From: an uncultured Porphyromonadaceae bacterium
Lineage (GTDB): Bacteria > Bacteroidota > Bacteroidia > Bacteroidales > Muribaculaceae
Assembly (NCBI GenBank): GCA_900541835.1
Contig: UQLL01000009.1
Location: 7,974 to 71,973 of the forward strand
DNA length: 64,000 nt
Direction: 5' to 3'
The position numbers and the translations under genes are program-made. The notes beneath the pieces are model-generated. The model was not told where the DNA came from. It did no database searches and saw only the letters and a program-made list of their open reading frames with translations. Each line of letters begins with the position of its first letter. Position 1 is the first letter of the stretch. Below are positions 43,169 to 51,680 of this stretch, piece after piece.

Positions 43169-43228
43169 AAGACAATTGTGCGGGGTCTCTCCCTTCCGCC
43201 CCCGCGACCCCGTTTTACACGACACCCA

Positions 43229-44308
43229 ATGGCTATAGCACTACCCACCGACGCCTCCATCATACTAACTTACCGCTGCCCCATGCGCTGCCAGATGTGC
43301 AACATCTGGCAGAACCCCACGGAAAAAGCGCGTGAGCTTACCGCATCAGACCTGCGCGGCCTGCCTCGCCTGAAGTTCATCAACCTCACCGGCGGCGAGC
43401 CCTTCATACGCGAAGACCTCGCCGACATCGTCGAGGAGTGCTACCGCCACACCGACCGCATCGTCATATCCACCTCCGGCTGGTTCGAAGACCGCGTCAT
43501 AGCCCTGGCCAAGCGCTTCCCAAAAATCGGCATCCGCATCTCCATCGAAGGCCTGTCGCGCAAGAACGACGAGCTCCGCGGCCGCGAGGGCGGATTCGAC
43601 AAGGGCCTCCGCACACTACTCGCACTCCGCGACATGGGCCTTAAGGACATCGGCTTCGGCTGCACCGTCTCCAACCACAACTCCACCGACATGCTCGCCC
43701 TCTACCAGCTCTCCCGCTCCCTGGGCATGGAGTTCGCCACAGCCGCCTTCCACAACTCTTACTACTTCCACAAGGACGACAACGTCATCACCAACCACCG
43801 GCAAGTCACCGACGACTTCCGCACGTTGATTGAATGGCAGCTCAAGGAGAAGCACCCCAAGTCCTGGTTCCGCGCCTTCTTCAACATGGGCCTCATCAAC
43901 TACATCGACGGCAAGCCGCGCCTGCTGCCGTGCGAGGCCGGCACTACCAACTTCTTCATCGACCCCTACGGCGAAGTCTATCCCTGCAACGGCCTCGAGT
44001 CCAAGTACTGGAAAGAATCCATGGGCAACATCCGCCTCGCCACATTCACCGAGATCTGGAACAGCGAACAGGCCGAAAAGGTACGCGCCCAGGTGCGCAC
44101 CTGCCCCAAGAACTGCTGGATGGTAGGCACCGCCTCCCCCGTGATGAAGAAATACATCAAGCACCCCGCCAAGTGGGCACTCAAGAATAAGCTGCGTTCC
44201 ATGCGCGGCCTCAAGCCCTGCCTCGACATGGTGCGCTATCCGTGCGGCCAGGACCCGCGCCAGGGCGACCTCCGCATCCCGTCGGACCAGGAAAAAGCCG
44301 GAAAATGA
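43229..44308 (+). CDS. Radical SAM/SPASM domain enzyme in the exopolysaccharide locus
   Basis: 359 aa. The CX3CX2C iron-sulfur motif is in CPMRCQMC (about residues 17-24), with the glycine-rich INLTGGEP following. A C-terminal SPASM-like cysteine set lies in LLPCEAGTTNFFIDPYGEVY (then PCNG) and CPKNCW, which would hold an auxiliary [4Fe-4S] cluster. SPASM enzymes modify peptides, sugars or tRNA; the substrate here is unknown. It lies between glycosyltransferase genes and overlaps the GT4 start by 4 nt, so action on the polysaccharide or its precursor is plausible. Start chosen at MAIALPTDAS; an upstream in-frame GTG is unlikely. Confidence 0.88.
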   Translation: MAIALPTDASIILTYRCPMRCQMCNIWQNPTEKARELTASDLRGLPRLKFINLTGGEPFIREDLADIVEECYRHTDRIVISTSGWFEDRVIALAKRFPKIGIRISIEGLSRKNDELRGREGGFDKGLRTLLALRDMGLKDIGFGCTVSNHNSTDMLALYQLSRSLGMEFATAAFHNSYYFHKDDNVITNHRQVTDDFRTLIEWQLKEKHPKSWFRAFFNMGLINYIDGKPRLLPCEAGTTNFFIDPYGEVYPCNGLESKYWKESMGNIRLATFTEIWNSEQAEKVRAQVRTCPKNCWMVGTASPVMKKYIKHPAKWALKNKLRSMRGLKPCLDMVRYPCGQDPRQGDLRIPSDQEKAGK

Positions 44309-45447
44309 AAATCGTGGTGGCCGGCACCCGCGGCATACCGGGCATCCAGGGCGGCGTCGAGACCGTCTGCGAACAGCTCTACCCTCTGCTGGGCCGCCAA
44401 GGCTTCGACATCACCGTCATCCGCCGCAGCCACTACGCCGACACCGTCGCCCAGGCTCGCGGACTCACAGAGTGGAACGGTATCAGGCTCGTAGACATCC
44501 CGGCCCCGCACCGCAAGAGCCTCGAAGCCATCGTCCACACCTTCCGCGCCGTCATCAAAGCCCGACGACTCGGCGCCGACATCCTGCACATACACGCCGT
44601 AGGCCCAGCCATCATGGTGCCCCTCGCCCGCCTGCTCGGCCTCAAGGTGGTCATGACCAACCACGGCCCCGACTACGACCGCGCAAAATGGGGCGGCATG
44701 GCCAGGCGCGTCCTGCGCCTGGGCGAACGACTCGGCTCACGCTGGGCCAACGCCGTCATCGCCATATCCCCCCACATCGCCGGAATCATCCTCGACAACT
44801 ACCGCCGCGAAGCCATCGTCATTCCCAATGGCGTTCCCGAGGCCGTCATTCCCGCCGACGCCGACTCTCAGCTCTCTGCTCTCAGTCCTCAGCTAAAACC
44901 GCGCCGCTACATCCTGGCCGTCGGCCGCTTCGTGCCCGAAAAAGGCTTCCACCTCCTCATCCGCGCCTTCAGCCGCCTATATGCCGAGCACCGCATCGGC
45001 CCCGACACACACCTGGTGATAGCCGGCGACGCCGACCATCCAAGCGAATATTCACGTTCGCTGAAAACCCTGGCCGCAGAGACCCCGGGCGTAGTACTGA
45101 CCGGCTTCATCAAGGGAGCGCCATTGCAGAGCCTGCTCAGCCGCGCGGCTCTCTTCGCCATGCCCTCCAGCCACGAGGGGCTGCCCATCGCCCTACTGGA
45201 GGCCATGAGCTACGGTCTGGACGTCGCCACTTCCGACATCCCCTCGTGCCTCATCCCCGAGCTCGACGACGCCGACCACTTCCACTTGGATATGACCGAC
45301 GATGCGACCTCCATCGCCAACCTCGCCGACCTGCTCGCGGCCAAGCTCGCCCATCCGGCCACACCCCGCGCCTACGACATGACCCGCTACTCCTGGCCAG
45401 CCGTAGCCCAGGCCACCGCCGACCTCTACCGCTCTCTGACGAACTAA
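44305..45447 (+). CDS. Glycosyltransferase family 4
   Basis: 380 aa, GT-B fold. N-terminal MKIVVAGTRGIPGIQGGVET, HIHAVGPAIMVPLAR near 96, linker then ILAVGRFVPEKGFHLLIRAF near 210, and the nucleotide-sugar site SSHEGLPIALLEAMSYG near 295. Adds a sugar using a nucleotide-activated donor. The short loop at about 190-200 (DSQLSALSPQLK) is encoded by a CTCAG-rich simple repeat. Overlaps the radical SAM stop by 4 nt; a bidirectional terminator follows. Confidence 0.92.
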   Translation: MKIVVAGTRGIPGIQGGVETVCEQLYPLLGRQGFDITVIRRSHYADTVAQARGLTEWNGIRLVDIPAPHRKSLEAIVHTFRAVIKARRLGADILHIHAVGPAIMVPLARLLGLKVVMTNHGPDYDRAKWGGMARRVLRLGERLGSRWANAVIAISPHIAGIILDNYRREAIVIPNGVPEAVIPADADSQLSALSPQLKPRRYILAVGRFVPEKGFHLLIRAFSRLYAEHRIGPDTHLVIAGDADHPSEYSRSLKTLAAETPGVVLTGFIKGAPLQSLLSRAALFAMPSSHEGLPIALLEAMSYGLDVATSDIPSCLIPELDDADHFHLDMTDDATSIANLADLLAAKLAHPATPRAYDMTRYSWPAVAQATADLYRSLTN

Positions 45448-45454
45448 CAGTCTA

Positions 45455-45510
45455 ACGAGTTGCGATTAAAACGGCTATATATAATCCAAAACCGTTAAAT
45501 CGCAACTCGT
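45455..45510. terminator. Bidirectional terminator between convergent glycosyltransferase genes
   Basis: 13-bp perfect stem (45455-45467 with 45498-45510) plus AACGG/CCGTT (45470-45474 with 45492-45496), then A/T-rich flanks. Confidence 0.8.
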
Positions 45511-45528
45511 CAACTCGTCAAAAAATCT

Positions 45529-46725
45529 TTACTTCGTATACGCGTCCAAGAGCCGTTGGTAGTGCGCTTCCTCGTTGAAATCGCTGCGGGCGCGGGAGGC
45601 GATGGCGGAGCGGTCATAGATGTTAGTATCGAAGTCGCGCAGCAACGCTGTCAACGCTTCCACGTCGCCGCTCGGATAGAGCCGCCCATTCGTCGGCGCA
45701 ATCAGCTCCGGGATGCCGCCAATCTCGGCGCCTATCACCGGCGTGCCGGCGCACAACGACTCAATCACGCTCAGCGGATTATTCTCGAAGCACTCGCTGG
45801 AAATGGCCATGGCATCGGCTCCGTTGAGCAGTTCCACCACCTCTTGGGCACCCAGGCGCCCAAGAAACTCTATCTCCTCGTTGGCGGCGAAGCGCTCCTC
45901 CAGGCTCTCGCGCAGTGGGCCGTCGCCAGCCACCTTCATGCGCACACCCGCGTTATCGGCAGCCTCGAGCAGCGTCGGCACACCCTTCTCGGCCGAAAGC
46001 CGCCCGATATAGCAATAATACCCCTCGCCACGCTCGCGCACTGGCATGGATGCAAGCGCCGTCAGCTTTTCCTGGTCTATGAAGTTGCAGATAGTCGTAA
46101 TCTTGGAGGTGGGGAATCCCTCCTTGCGCAGGTTATCGCCCATGAAGGCGCTGGGGGTGATGAAGACGTCGGTGAAGGCTGCAAGCCGCCTGGGGTTCCA
46201 GGCCCTGGCTTCCAGCCTGCCGATGATGCTGGCGGCCAAGCTTCCCTTCATGCAGCGATGTCGGACAACGGCGCCTTTGTCGGTCAGGCACTCCTGGCAG
46301 ATGGTGCCGTCGGCACGACGAAAGGAAGAGGCCGGACAAATCAGCTTGTAATCGTGGAGCGTCCACACCACGCGGATGCCACGCCGGTGCGCCAGCTCGC
46401 CTATCACCGGCGAGAGGTAGGAGTGCACGTTGTGCAGGTGCACCACGTCGGGACGGAAGTCGTCGAGCACCTTTTTTGCCGCCCTCACCACGTCGCCGTG
46501 GCCGAGCGTGCGCCGAAGCGCCCTGAGCTTGTTGCCGATGCCGCCGCCGAAGCTGACCTGCGACGCATATCCTGCGCAGTCAGGCAGGTCAAAGTTGTCG
46601 GGATACTCCATGGCGAAGACGCGCACCTGATGCCCATGGCGCTCCAAAAGCCGCCTGGTGCCTATCGGAACTATTTCCGACCCTCCCCTGGGATAGAAGA
46701 ACTTGCTCGCTATCAGTACTTTCAT
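45529..46725 (-). CDS. Glycosyltransferase family 4, convergent to the main locus
   Basis: 398 aa. GT-B: MKVLIASKFFYPRGGSEIVP, VHLHNVHSYLSPVIGELAHR, CQECLTDKGAVVRHRC insert near 145 with four cysteines (seen in the GT4 glycosyltransferase-like N-terminal family), YYCYIGRLSAEKGVPTLLEA near 238, and ECFENNPLSVIESLCAGTPV near 310. Opposite strand to the other locus genes but likely the same pathway. I start at the ATG 46725; a TTG four codons earlier is also open. Confidence 0.9.
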   Translation of the reverse strand: MKVLIASKFFYPRGGSEIVPIGTRRLLERHGHQVRVFAMEYPDNFDLPDCAGYASQVSFGGGIGNKLRALRRTLGHGDVVRAAKKVLDDFRPDVVHLHNVHSYLSPVIGELAHRRGIRVVWTLHDYKLICPASSFRRADGTICQECLTDKGAVVRHRCMKGSLAASIIGRLEARAWNPRRLAAFTDVFITPSAFMGDNLRKEGFPTSKITTICNFIDQEKLTALASMPVRERGEGYYCYIGRLSAEKGVPTLLEAADNAGVRMKVAGDGPLRESLEERFAANEEIEFLGRLGAQEVVELLNGADAMAISSECFENNPLSVIESLCAGTPVIGAEIGGIPELIAPTNGRLYPSGDVEALTALLRDFDTNIYDRSAIASRARSDFNEEAHYQRLLDAYTK

Positions 46726-46752
46726 TACTTTATTCAATTAGTGGTGCCCGGC

Positions 46753-48636
46753 TTACTTTACGGGTTCGAGGACGAAAGTCGCACGGGCGGGGAGACTCAG
46801 CGCCGAGCCGTCGGCAGGCTTAGGGATGATGGTAGTGCCGGTCAGGATGTCGCGGTAAGTGGCGCCGGGGGCGAAGAGCTCGGCGTAGCGGGTCATGTCG
46901 AGGGACACAGACGAGTCTGTGCCGTTCAGGATCACCGTAGCGGTCTTGTCCGAGCCGGGGACATACCGCCGGTAGACGTACACGCCCTGGCTGGGAGCGA
47001 AGTGCTTCATCTTGCCCGTGTGCACGGCCTCGGACGTCTTGCGCCACTGCAGCAGGCGGCTGAGGAAGTCGTACGCCTCGCGCTGAAGCGGGGTGCGCCC
47101 CTCGGCAGTGAAGACGCTCACGGCATCGCCGGGGAAACCGCCGGGCATGTCCTGGCGGATATATCCGTCGCCACCCTGGCTGCGCGAGCCGTGCATCAGC
47201 AGCTCAGTGCCGTAGTAGACCTGCGGGATGCCGGGCACGGTGAGCAGTATGATCTGCGCCTGCTTCCAGGTGTCGAGGTTCTTGGGAAGCTCGGGGAGCA
47301 TGCGGTCGGCGTCGTGGTTATCGAGGAAGCGCAGCAGCCTGAGCGGGTCGGCATAGATGTGGTCGAGAGCGAAGTGGTTGTAGAGCTTGACCAGGCCAGT
47401 GCCCCACTCGTCGGTAGGCTCGTTGTAGGGGGCCAGGCCGATACTCTTGACCATGAGCGGGAAGTCCATGACCACGGGCAGGTTGGTGTCCTTGCCGCCC
47501 ACCGGGTTCTTGGAGCCGCGCTGCCAGCCCTGCACCATGCCGGGCTCGGCAAACCAGCACTCCCCCACGATGGTGAAGTCGGGGTATTCGCGCTCCACGT
47601 CGGCCACCCAGCCGGCCATGGCGTCCTTGTCGGCATAGGGATAGGTGTCCATGCGTATGCCGTCGATACCGGCCTCCTCGATCCACCATATGGAGTTCTG
47701 GCTGAGGTAGCGCATCAGGTGCGGGTTGAGCTGGTTGAGGTCGGGCATCTCGCGCACGAACCAGCCATCGAGGGTCATCTTCCTGTCGTAGTCGGAGGCG
47801 TAGGGGTCGCTCAGGCTAACCAGCTTATGGTTGGTCTGCACGTAATCGCCGCCGAAGTTGATCCAGTCCTTGGAAGGCATATCGAGGGCCCAGGGATGCT
47901 CCGAACCGCTGTGGTTGAAGATCATGTCCATGACCACCTTGATGCCTCGCGAATGGAGCGAGTCGATGAGCTCACGGTACTCGGCGTTGGTGCCGAAACG
48001 CGGGTCCACGCGGTAGTAGTCGGTGGTGGCGTAGCCGTGGTAGGAGCCGCCCGGCATGTCGTTCTCCAGCACCGGGTTCAGCCACACGGCCGTCACACCC
48101 AGCGAGTCGATGTAGTCGAGGTGTTGCTGTATGCCCTTGAGGTCGCCGCCGTGTCGGACGTTGGCATTCGAACGATCAGCGCCCACGGGAAAGCGCATGG
48201 TCTTCACCGAGTTGTTGGCGGGGTTGCCGTCGGCGAAGCGGTCGGGCATAATCATATAGAGGACGTCGGCGGAGGTGAAGCCCTGCGCGCCACCGTTGGG
48301 CGTGCGGGCCCGCAGCTCATACTCGCGGCTGACAGACCTCTTCCCCTCCGTCCATTTTATCTTTACCTTGCCCGGCTTGGCCTCAGGGCTGATGTCGAGG
48401 TATATGAACTGGTAGTTTGGGGAGCCGTCGAGGCGAGCGACGGAGTCGATGCGAACGCCCGGATAGTCCACCGTCGGCACGGCCGCCTTGATGTCCTTGC
48501 CGTATACCTGCAGCTGCACCTGAGAGTCCTTCATGCCTGTCCACCAGTGGGGCGGATCAATGCGGCTCACCTGCGGACCCGCTGCCAGCGCCGTCGCTGC
48601 CAGCATGGCCAATCCTATCAGTATCTTTACCTTCAT
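46753..48636 (-). CDS. Exported alpha-amylase (GH13), neopullulanase/cyclomaltodextrinase-like
   Basis: 627 aa. Signal peptide about 1-19 (MKVKILIGLAMLAATALAA). An N-terminal cyclomaltodextrinase-type immunoglobulin-like domain (about 20-115), then the (beta/alpha)8 barrel: YMIMPDRFADGNPANN, VVMDMIFNHSGSEHPW, nucleophile Asp in DGIRMDTYPYAD (about 305), acid/base Glu in IVGECWFAEP (about 333), and LDNHDADRML (about 418). C-terminal beta domain to 627. Hydrolyses alpha-1,4 (possibly alpha-1,6) glucans. The start gives a clean signal peptide 17 nt after a -7 element. Confidence 0.92.
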   Translation of the reverse strand: MKVKILIGLAMLAATALAAGPQVSRIDPPHWWTGMKDSQVQLQVYGKDIKAAVPTVDYPGVRIDSVARLDGSPNYQFIYLDISPEAKPGKVKIKWTEGKRSVSREYELRARTPNGGAQGFTSADVLYMIMPDRFADGNPANNSVKTMRFPVGADRSNANVRHGGDLKGIQQHLDYIDSLGVTAVWLNPVLENDMPGGSYHGYATTDYYRVDPRFGTNAEYRELIDSLHSRGIKVVMDMIFNHSGSEHPWALDMPSKDWINFGGDYVQTNHKLVSLSDPYASDYDRKMTLDGWFVREMPDLNQLNPHLMRYLSQNSIWWIEEAGIDGIRMDTYPYADKDAMAGWVADVEREYPDFTIVGECWFAEPGMVQGWQRGSKNPVGGKDTNLPVVMDFPLMVKSIGLAPYNEPTDEWGTGLVKLYNHFALDHIYADPLRLLRFLDNHDADRMLPELPKNLDTWKQAQIILLTVPGIPQVYYGTELLMHGSRSQGGDGYIRQDMPGGFPGDAVSVFTAEGRTPLQREAYDFLSRLLQWRKTSEAVHTGKMKHFAPSQGVYVYRRYVPGSDKTATVILNGTDSSVSLDMTRYAELFAPGATYRDILTGTTIIPKPADGSALSLPARATFVLEPVK

Positions 48637-48652
48637 GCTATACTTCTTTTCT

Positions 48653-48661
48653 GCAAATTTA
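48653..48661 (-). promoter_or_regulatory. -7 element for the GH13 gene
   Basis: TAAATTTGC on the minus strand, 16 nt before the ATG at 48636. Confidence 0.55.
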
Positions 48662-48795
48662 ACGAAAAATCCGCACATACGCAAATCCCTTAGGTACGGT
48701 AACCCAAAGTGGGCGCGCCTATCACGACACGCCCTCTCGGAATAATGATTGGCAATTTCTCCAGCTCTACCGTCGAGCTGAAGCCGACGCAAAGA

Positions 48796-49431
48796 TCACC
48801 TGAGACGGATAAGAGTAAGGCCGTCGCGCAAGGGGAGAATGACAGAATCTACGTCGGCGTCGGCGCTCACTATGGCGTTGAAGCGGCGCAAGGCCGTGGT
48901 CTGGCGGTCGCGGTCGTAGGCCGGGTCGGTGATGTGGCCGTCCCACAGGGTGTTGTCGGCAAGCAGAAGGCCGCCCGGACGCAGCAGGCGCTTGCACTCG
49001 GGGTAGAGCGCCGGATAGTCTCGCTTGTCGCTGTCAAGGAAGAGCATGTCGAAGCTGGCCGCAGGCATGGCCGGCAACAGCTCGGTGGCGTCGCCGATGA
49101 CAAGCCGGATGCGGTCGGCGAAAGGGGATGCGGCTATATGCTCACGGATAAAATCCTCCTTTTCATCGTCGATTTCCAGTGTCACCACCTCCGCGCCCTG
49201 CTCCAGGCCCTCGGCGATGCAGAGCGCCGAGTAACCTCCGAAAGTACCCAGCTCCAGCACCCGACGGGGCCGAGTGAGCAGGGTGAACATCTTCAGCAGG
49301 CGCCCCTGCAGGTGACCCGAATTCATGCGCGGATTCATCAGCCGCAGGTTCGCGTCGCGGTCGAGGCGCCGCAGCCACTCAGGCTCCGGCTCTATATGGC
49401 CGAGCACATAGTCAGTCAGCGCCTGGTCCAT
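48796..49431 (-). CDS. SAM-dependent O-methyltransferase (class I, COMT-like)
   Basis: 211 aa. Rossmann methyltransferase: VLELGTFGGYSALCIAEGLE (SAM loop, about 59-78), VVTLEIDDEKEDFIREHI (acidic ribose ligand), ASFDMLFLDSDKRDYPALYP (metal-site Asp), GGLLLADNTLWDGHI. Length and motifs match the divalent-metal catechol-type O-methyltransferases common in bacteria; the substrate is unknown. Its start overlaps the aroQ 3' end by 20 nt. Confidence 0.9.
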   Translation of the reverse strand: MDQALTDYVLGHIEPEPEWLRRLDRDANLRLMNPRMNSGHLQGRLLKMFTLLTRPRRVLELGTFGGYSALCIAEGLEQGAEVVTLEIDDEKEDFIREHIAASPFADRIRLVIGDATELLPAMPAASFDMLFLDSDKRDYPALYPECKRLLRPGGLLLADNTLWDGHITDPAYDRDRQTTALRRFNAIVSADADVDSVILPLRDGLTLIRLR

Positions 49432-49873
49432 CTACAAGTGTGCTTAGATAGCTGACAGCCAACGTATATCCATCCAGTCCTAAACCGGCAATCACGCCTT
49501 TGGCCCGCGCCCCGGTGAGTGTCTTCTGCCGGAACTCCTCGCGGCCCGCGATATTGCTCAGGTGCACCTCCACCACCGGCAAACCGCACTCCATGGCATC
49601 GGCCACAGCATCTGCGAGCGCCAGCGAGTAATGGGCATACGCGCCAGGGTTTAATACTACACCGCACATATCGTCGTCGGCGATGGCCTTTTGCAGCGCG
49701 TCGATCAGCTCACCTTCGCTGTTGCTCTGCATATAGCTTATGAACGCCGCCCGGAACCGCCGCTGAAGCGCAGGAACAAAAGTGTCGAAACCCTCGTCGC
49801 CATACATCTCCGGCGACCTTTTGCCCGTCCGGTTCAGGTTCGGTCCGTTGAGTATCAGTATCTTCTTCTTCAT
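49412..49873 (-). CDS. aroQ: 3-dehydroquinate dehydratase, type II
   Basis: 153 aa, full length. Third step of the shikimate pathway. Family motifs: ILILNGPNLNRTGKRSPEMYG (catalytic Tyr in MYG), SNSEGELIDALQKA, VLNPGAYAHYSLALADAV, VVEVHLSNIAGREEFRQKT. The catalytic loop reads NLNRTGKRSPE, where others have NLNLLGTREPE. Start at MKKKILILNG; seven upstream codons are open but not conserved. Overlaps the O-methyltransferase gene downstream by 20 nt. Confidence 0.95.
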   Translation of the reverse strand: MKKKILILNGPNLNRTGKRSPEMYGDEGFDTFVPALQRRFRAAFISYMQSNSEGELIDALQKAIADDDMCGVVLNPGAYAHYSLALADAVADAMECGLPVVEVHLSNIAGREEFRQKTLTGARAKGVIAGLGLDGYTLAVSYLSTLVDGPGAD

Positions 49874-49891
49874 CTTCTTGTTGTCGGAGCA

Positions 49892-49899
49892 CAAATTTA
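49892..49899 (-). promoter_or_regulatory. -7 element for aroQ
   Basis: TAAATTTG on the minus strand, 18 nt before the ATG at 49873, within the divergent aroQ / M28 gene gap. Confidence 0.5.
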
Positions 49900-49932
49900 C
49901 GAATTTCTTTTGACTTTCCGGCGGGAATTAGT

Positions 49933-49941
49933 TATCTTTGC
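49933..49941 (+). promoter_or_regulatory. -7 element for the M28 glutaminyl-cyclase-like gene
   Basis: TATCTTTGC, 14 nt before the ATG at 49956. It supports that start over the out-of-frame ATG at 49951. Confidence 0.6.
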
Positions 49942-49955
49942 ACAAATCAAATGAA

Positions 49956-50930
49956 ATGAGAATCAAATCCATATATACTCTAATGTGTCTGCTGGTGGCC
50001 GTAGCCGCATGCTCGTCGGGGCAAAAAACGTCGATGAAATCGGACGAAAACGTCGAATCCGGCACCAATTCGGAGGTAGTCTTCAACGCCGACTCGGCCT
50101 TCGCCTACGTCAAGGCACAGGTAGACTTCGGCCCGCGTGTGCCTAACACCGACGCGCACCGACGCGCCGGAGACTGGCTCGAGACGGAACTCAAGCGTCA
50201 CGGCGCACAGGTGGTCGTACAGCCTATGCAGCTCACAGCCTTCGATGGCACTGTCCTCAACGCCCGTAACATCATGGGGCAGTATAACCCGCAGACGCCC
50301 GACCGATTACTGCTTATGGCGCACTGGGACACACGTCCATGGGCCGACAACGACCCCAATCCTGCCAACCATAAAAAACCGCTCGACGGTGCCAACGACG
50401 GCGCCAGCGGCGTCGGCGTATTGCTCGAGGTGGCACGTGCCCTCGCCGCCAATAACCCAGGTCACGGAATCGACATCCTTTTCCTCGACGCCGAAGACTG
50501 GGGCTCCCATTCCGACGACAATTCATGGGCTCTCGGCGCCGAATATTTCGTCAACAACCCCATCGTGCCCAACTACCGTCCCGTGCAGGCAATCCTGGTG
50601 GACATGGTCGGCGGACGCGGCTCTCTCTTCTACCGCGAGGGACAGAGCCACTACAACGCTCCCGGCCTCACAGACGCCGTCTGGTCCACCGCCGCCTCAT
50701 CCGGATTCTCAAACATCTTTGTCAACCAGCTCGGCGGAGCCGTCACCGACGACCACGTCAAATTCCTGCAAGCCGGCATCCCGGCCATCGACATAATAGC
50801 CTACGACCCTACCTCCGGCACCGGTTTCCCGCCAACCTGGCATACCACCAGGGACAATATGCAGAACATCGACCCGCAGGTGCTCGGAGCCGTCGGACAG
50901 GTCCTGCTTAACTATATTTACGCCAGATAA
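49956..50930 (+). CDS. Glutaminyl-peptide cyclotransferase-like lipoprotein (M28 family)
   Basis: 324 aa. Lipobox VAAC (acylated Cys about residue 19). Zinc-dependent M28 fold: LLMAHWDTRPWADND (Asp ligand near 130), LDGANDGASGVGVLLEVARA (near 147), FLDAEDWGS (Glu/Asp near 175), VTDDHVKFLQAGIPAIDIIA and WHTTRDNMQNI (His ligand near 300). Bacteroidetes homologues cyclise N-terminal Gln to pyroglutamate on exported proteins after signal-peptidase cleavage; this role is inferred from family. The RsmI-like methylase begins directly after its stop. Confidence 0.9.
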   Translation: MRIKSIYTLMCLLVAVAACSSGQKTSMKSDENVESGTNSEVVFNADSAFAYVKAQVDFGPRVPNTDAHRRAGDWLETELKRHGAQVVVQPMQLTAFDGTVLNARNIMGQYNPQTPDRLLLMAHWDTRPWADNDPNPANHKKPLDGANDGASGVGVLLEVARALAANNPGHGIDILFLDAEDWGSHSDDNSWALGAEYFVNNPIVPNYRPVQAILVDMVGGRGSLFYREGQSHYNAPGLTDAVWSTAASSGFSNIFVNQLGGAVTDDHVKFLQAGIPAIDIIAYDPTSGTGFPPTWHTTRDNMQNIDPQVLGAVGQVLLNYIYAR

Positions 50931-51680
50931 ATGCCTGAAAAGGAATCGTCCAAGGAGCAAAAAACACCGATGAAAGCGGCGCTTTACATGCTACCCGTGG
51001 GTCTCAGCGACCGGGACCTACACGATGTGCTCCCGACCCGTAATTTCGACATCATCAACGCTCTGCGCGTCTTCATCGTCGAGAACATACGCACCGCCCG
51101 GCGCTTCCTTCGCGCCTGCAACCGCGAGTTCCCCATCGATGACTGCACCTTCTTCGAGCTCAACGGTCACACCGACCCCAGGGACGTCAACAACTACCTC
51201 GACGCTCTGCGCCACGGTCAACCCGTCGGAATGATGAGCGAGGCCGGTTGTCCCGGCGTGGCCGACCCCGGCGCCGACATCGTAGCCATAGCCCAGGCCG
51301 AAGAACTGACAGTAATCCCGCTTGTGGGCCCGTCGAGCATCCTCATGTCGCTGATGGCCAGCGGTTTCAACGGCCAGGGATTCGCCTTCCGCGGATACCT
51401 CCCCGTAAAACCCGACGACCGCGCCAAGGCAATCAAGGAACTCGAGGCCACCGCCGCCCGCCTCGGTCAAACGCAGATCTTCATCGAGACGCCCTACCGC
51501 AACGACGTCATGCTCCGTCAGCTCACACAGATACTCCGTCCCGACACGCTGCTATGCGTCGCCCTTGACATCACCGCCCGGAACGAGAGCATCGTCACCA
51601 GGTCCGTCGCCGCCTGGAAGAAACACCTGCCCACGCTCGGCAAACGTCCCGCCATTTTCCTCATACACCGACCGAGATGA
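50931..51680 (+). CDS. RsmI-like SAM-dependent methyltransferase (tetrapyrrole methylase fold)
   Basis: 249 aa. The tetrapyrrole-methylase fold is seen in LYMLPVGLSDRDLHDVLP, VFIVENIRTARRFLRA, GMMSEAGCPGVADPGADIVA and LVGPSSILMSLMASGFNGQG with FRGYLPVK following. It resembles 16S rRNA (C1402 2'-O) methyltransferase RsmI but lacks the usual N-terminal TPIGNL form, so it may be the Bacteroidetes paralogue of unknown target. The start abuts the previous stop; the in-frame Met at 50970 is an alternative. Overlaps the MBL gene by 4 nt. Confidence 0.85.
   Translation: MPEKESSKEQKTPMKAALYMLPVGLSDRDLHDVLPTRNFDIINALRVFIVENIRTARRFLRACNREFPIDDCTFFELNGHTDPRDVNNYLDALRHGQPVGMMSEAGCPGVADPGADIVAIAQAEELTVIPLVGPSSILMSLMASGFNGQGFAFRGYLPVKPDDRAKAIKELEATAARLGQTQIFIETPYRNDVMLRQLTQILRPDTLLCVALDITARNESIVTRSVAAWKKHLPTLGKRPAIFLIHRPR

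Noticed and set aside
45556..48693. Very long plus-strand open frame (about 1045 codons)
   Set aside because: It runs antisense to the GT4 and GH13 genes, which have clear family motifs and signal peptide. The translation is His/Gly/Val-rich low-complexity typical of GC-rich antisense frames.
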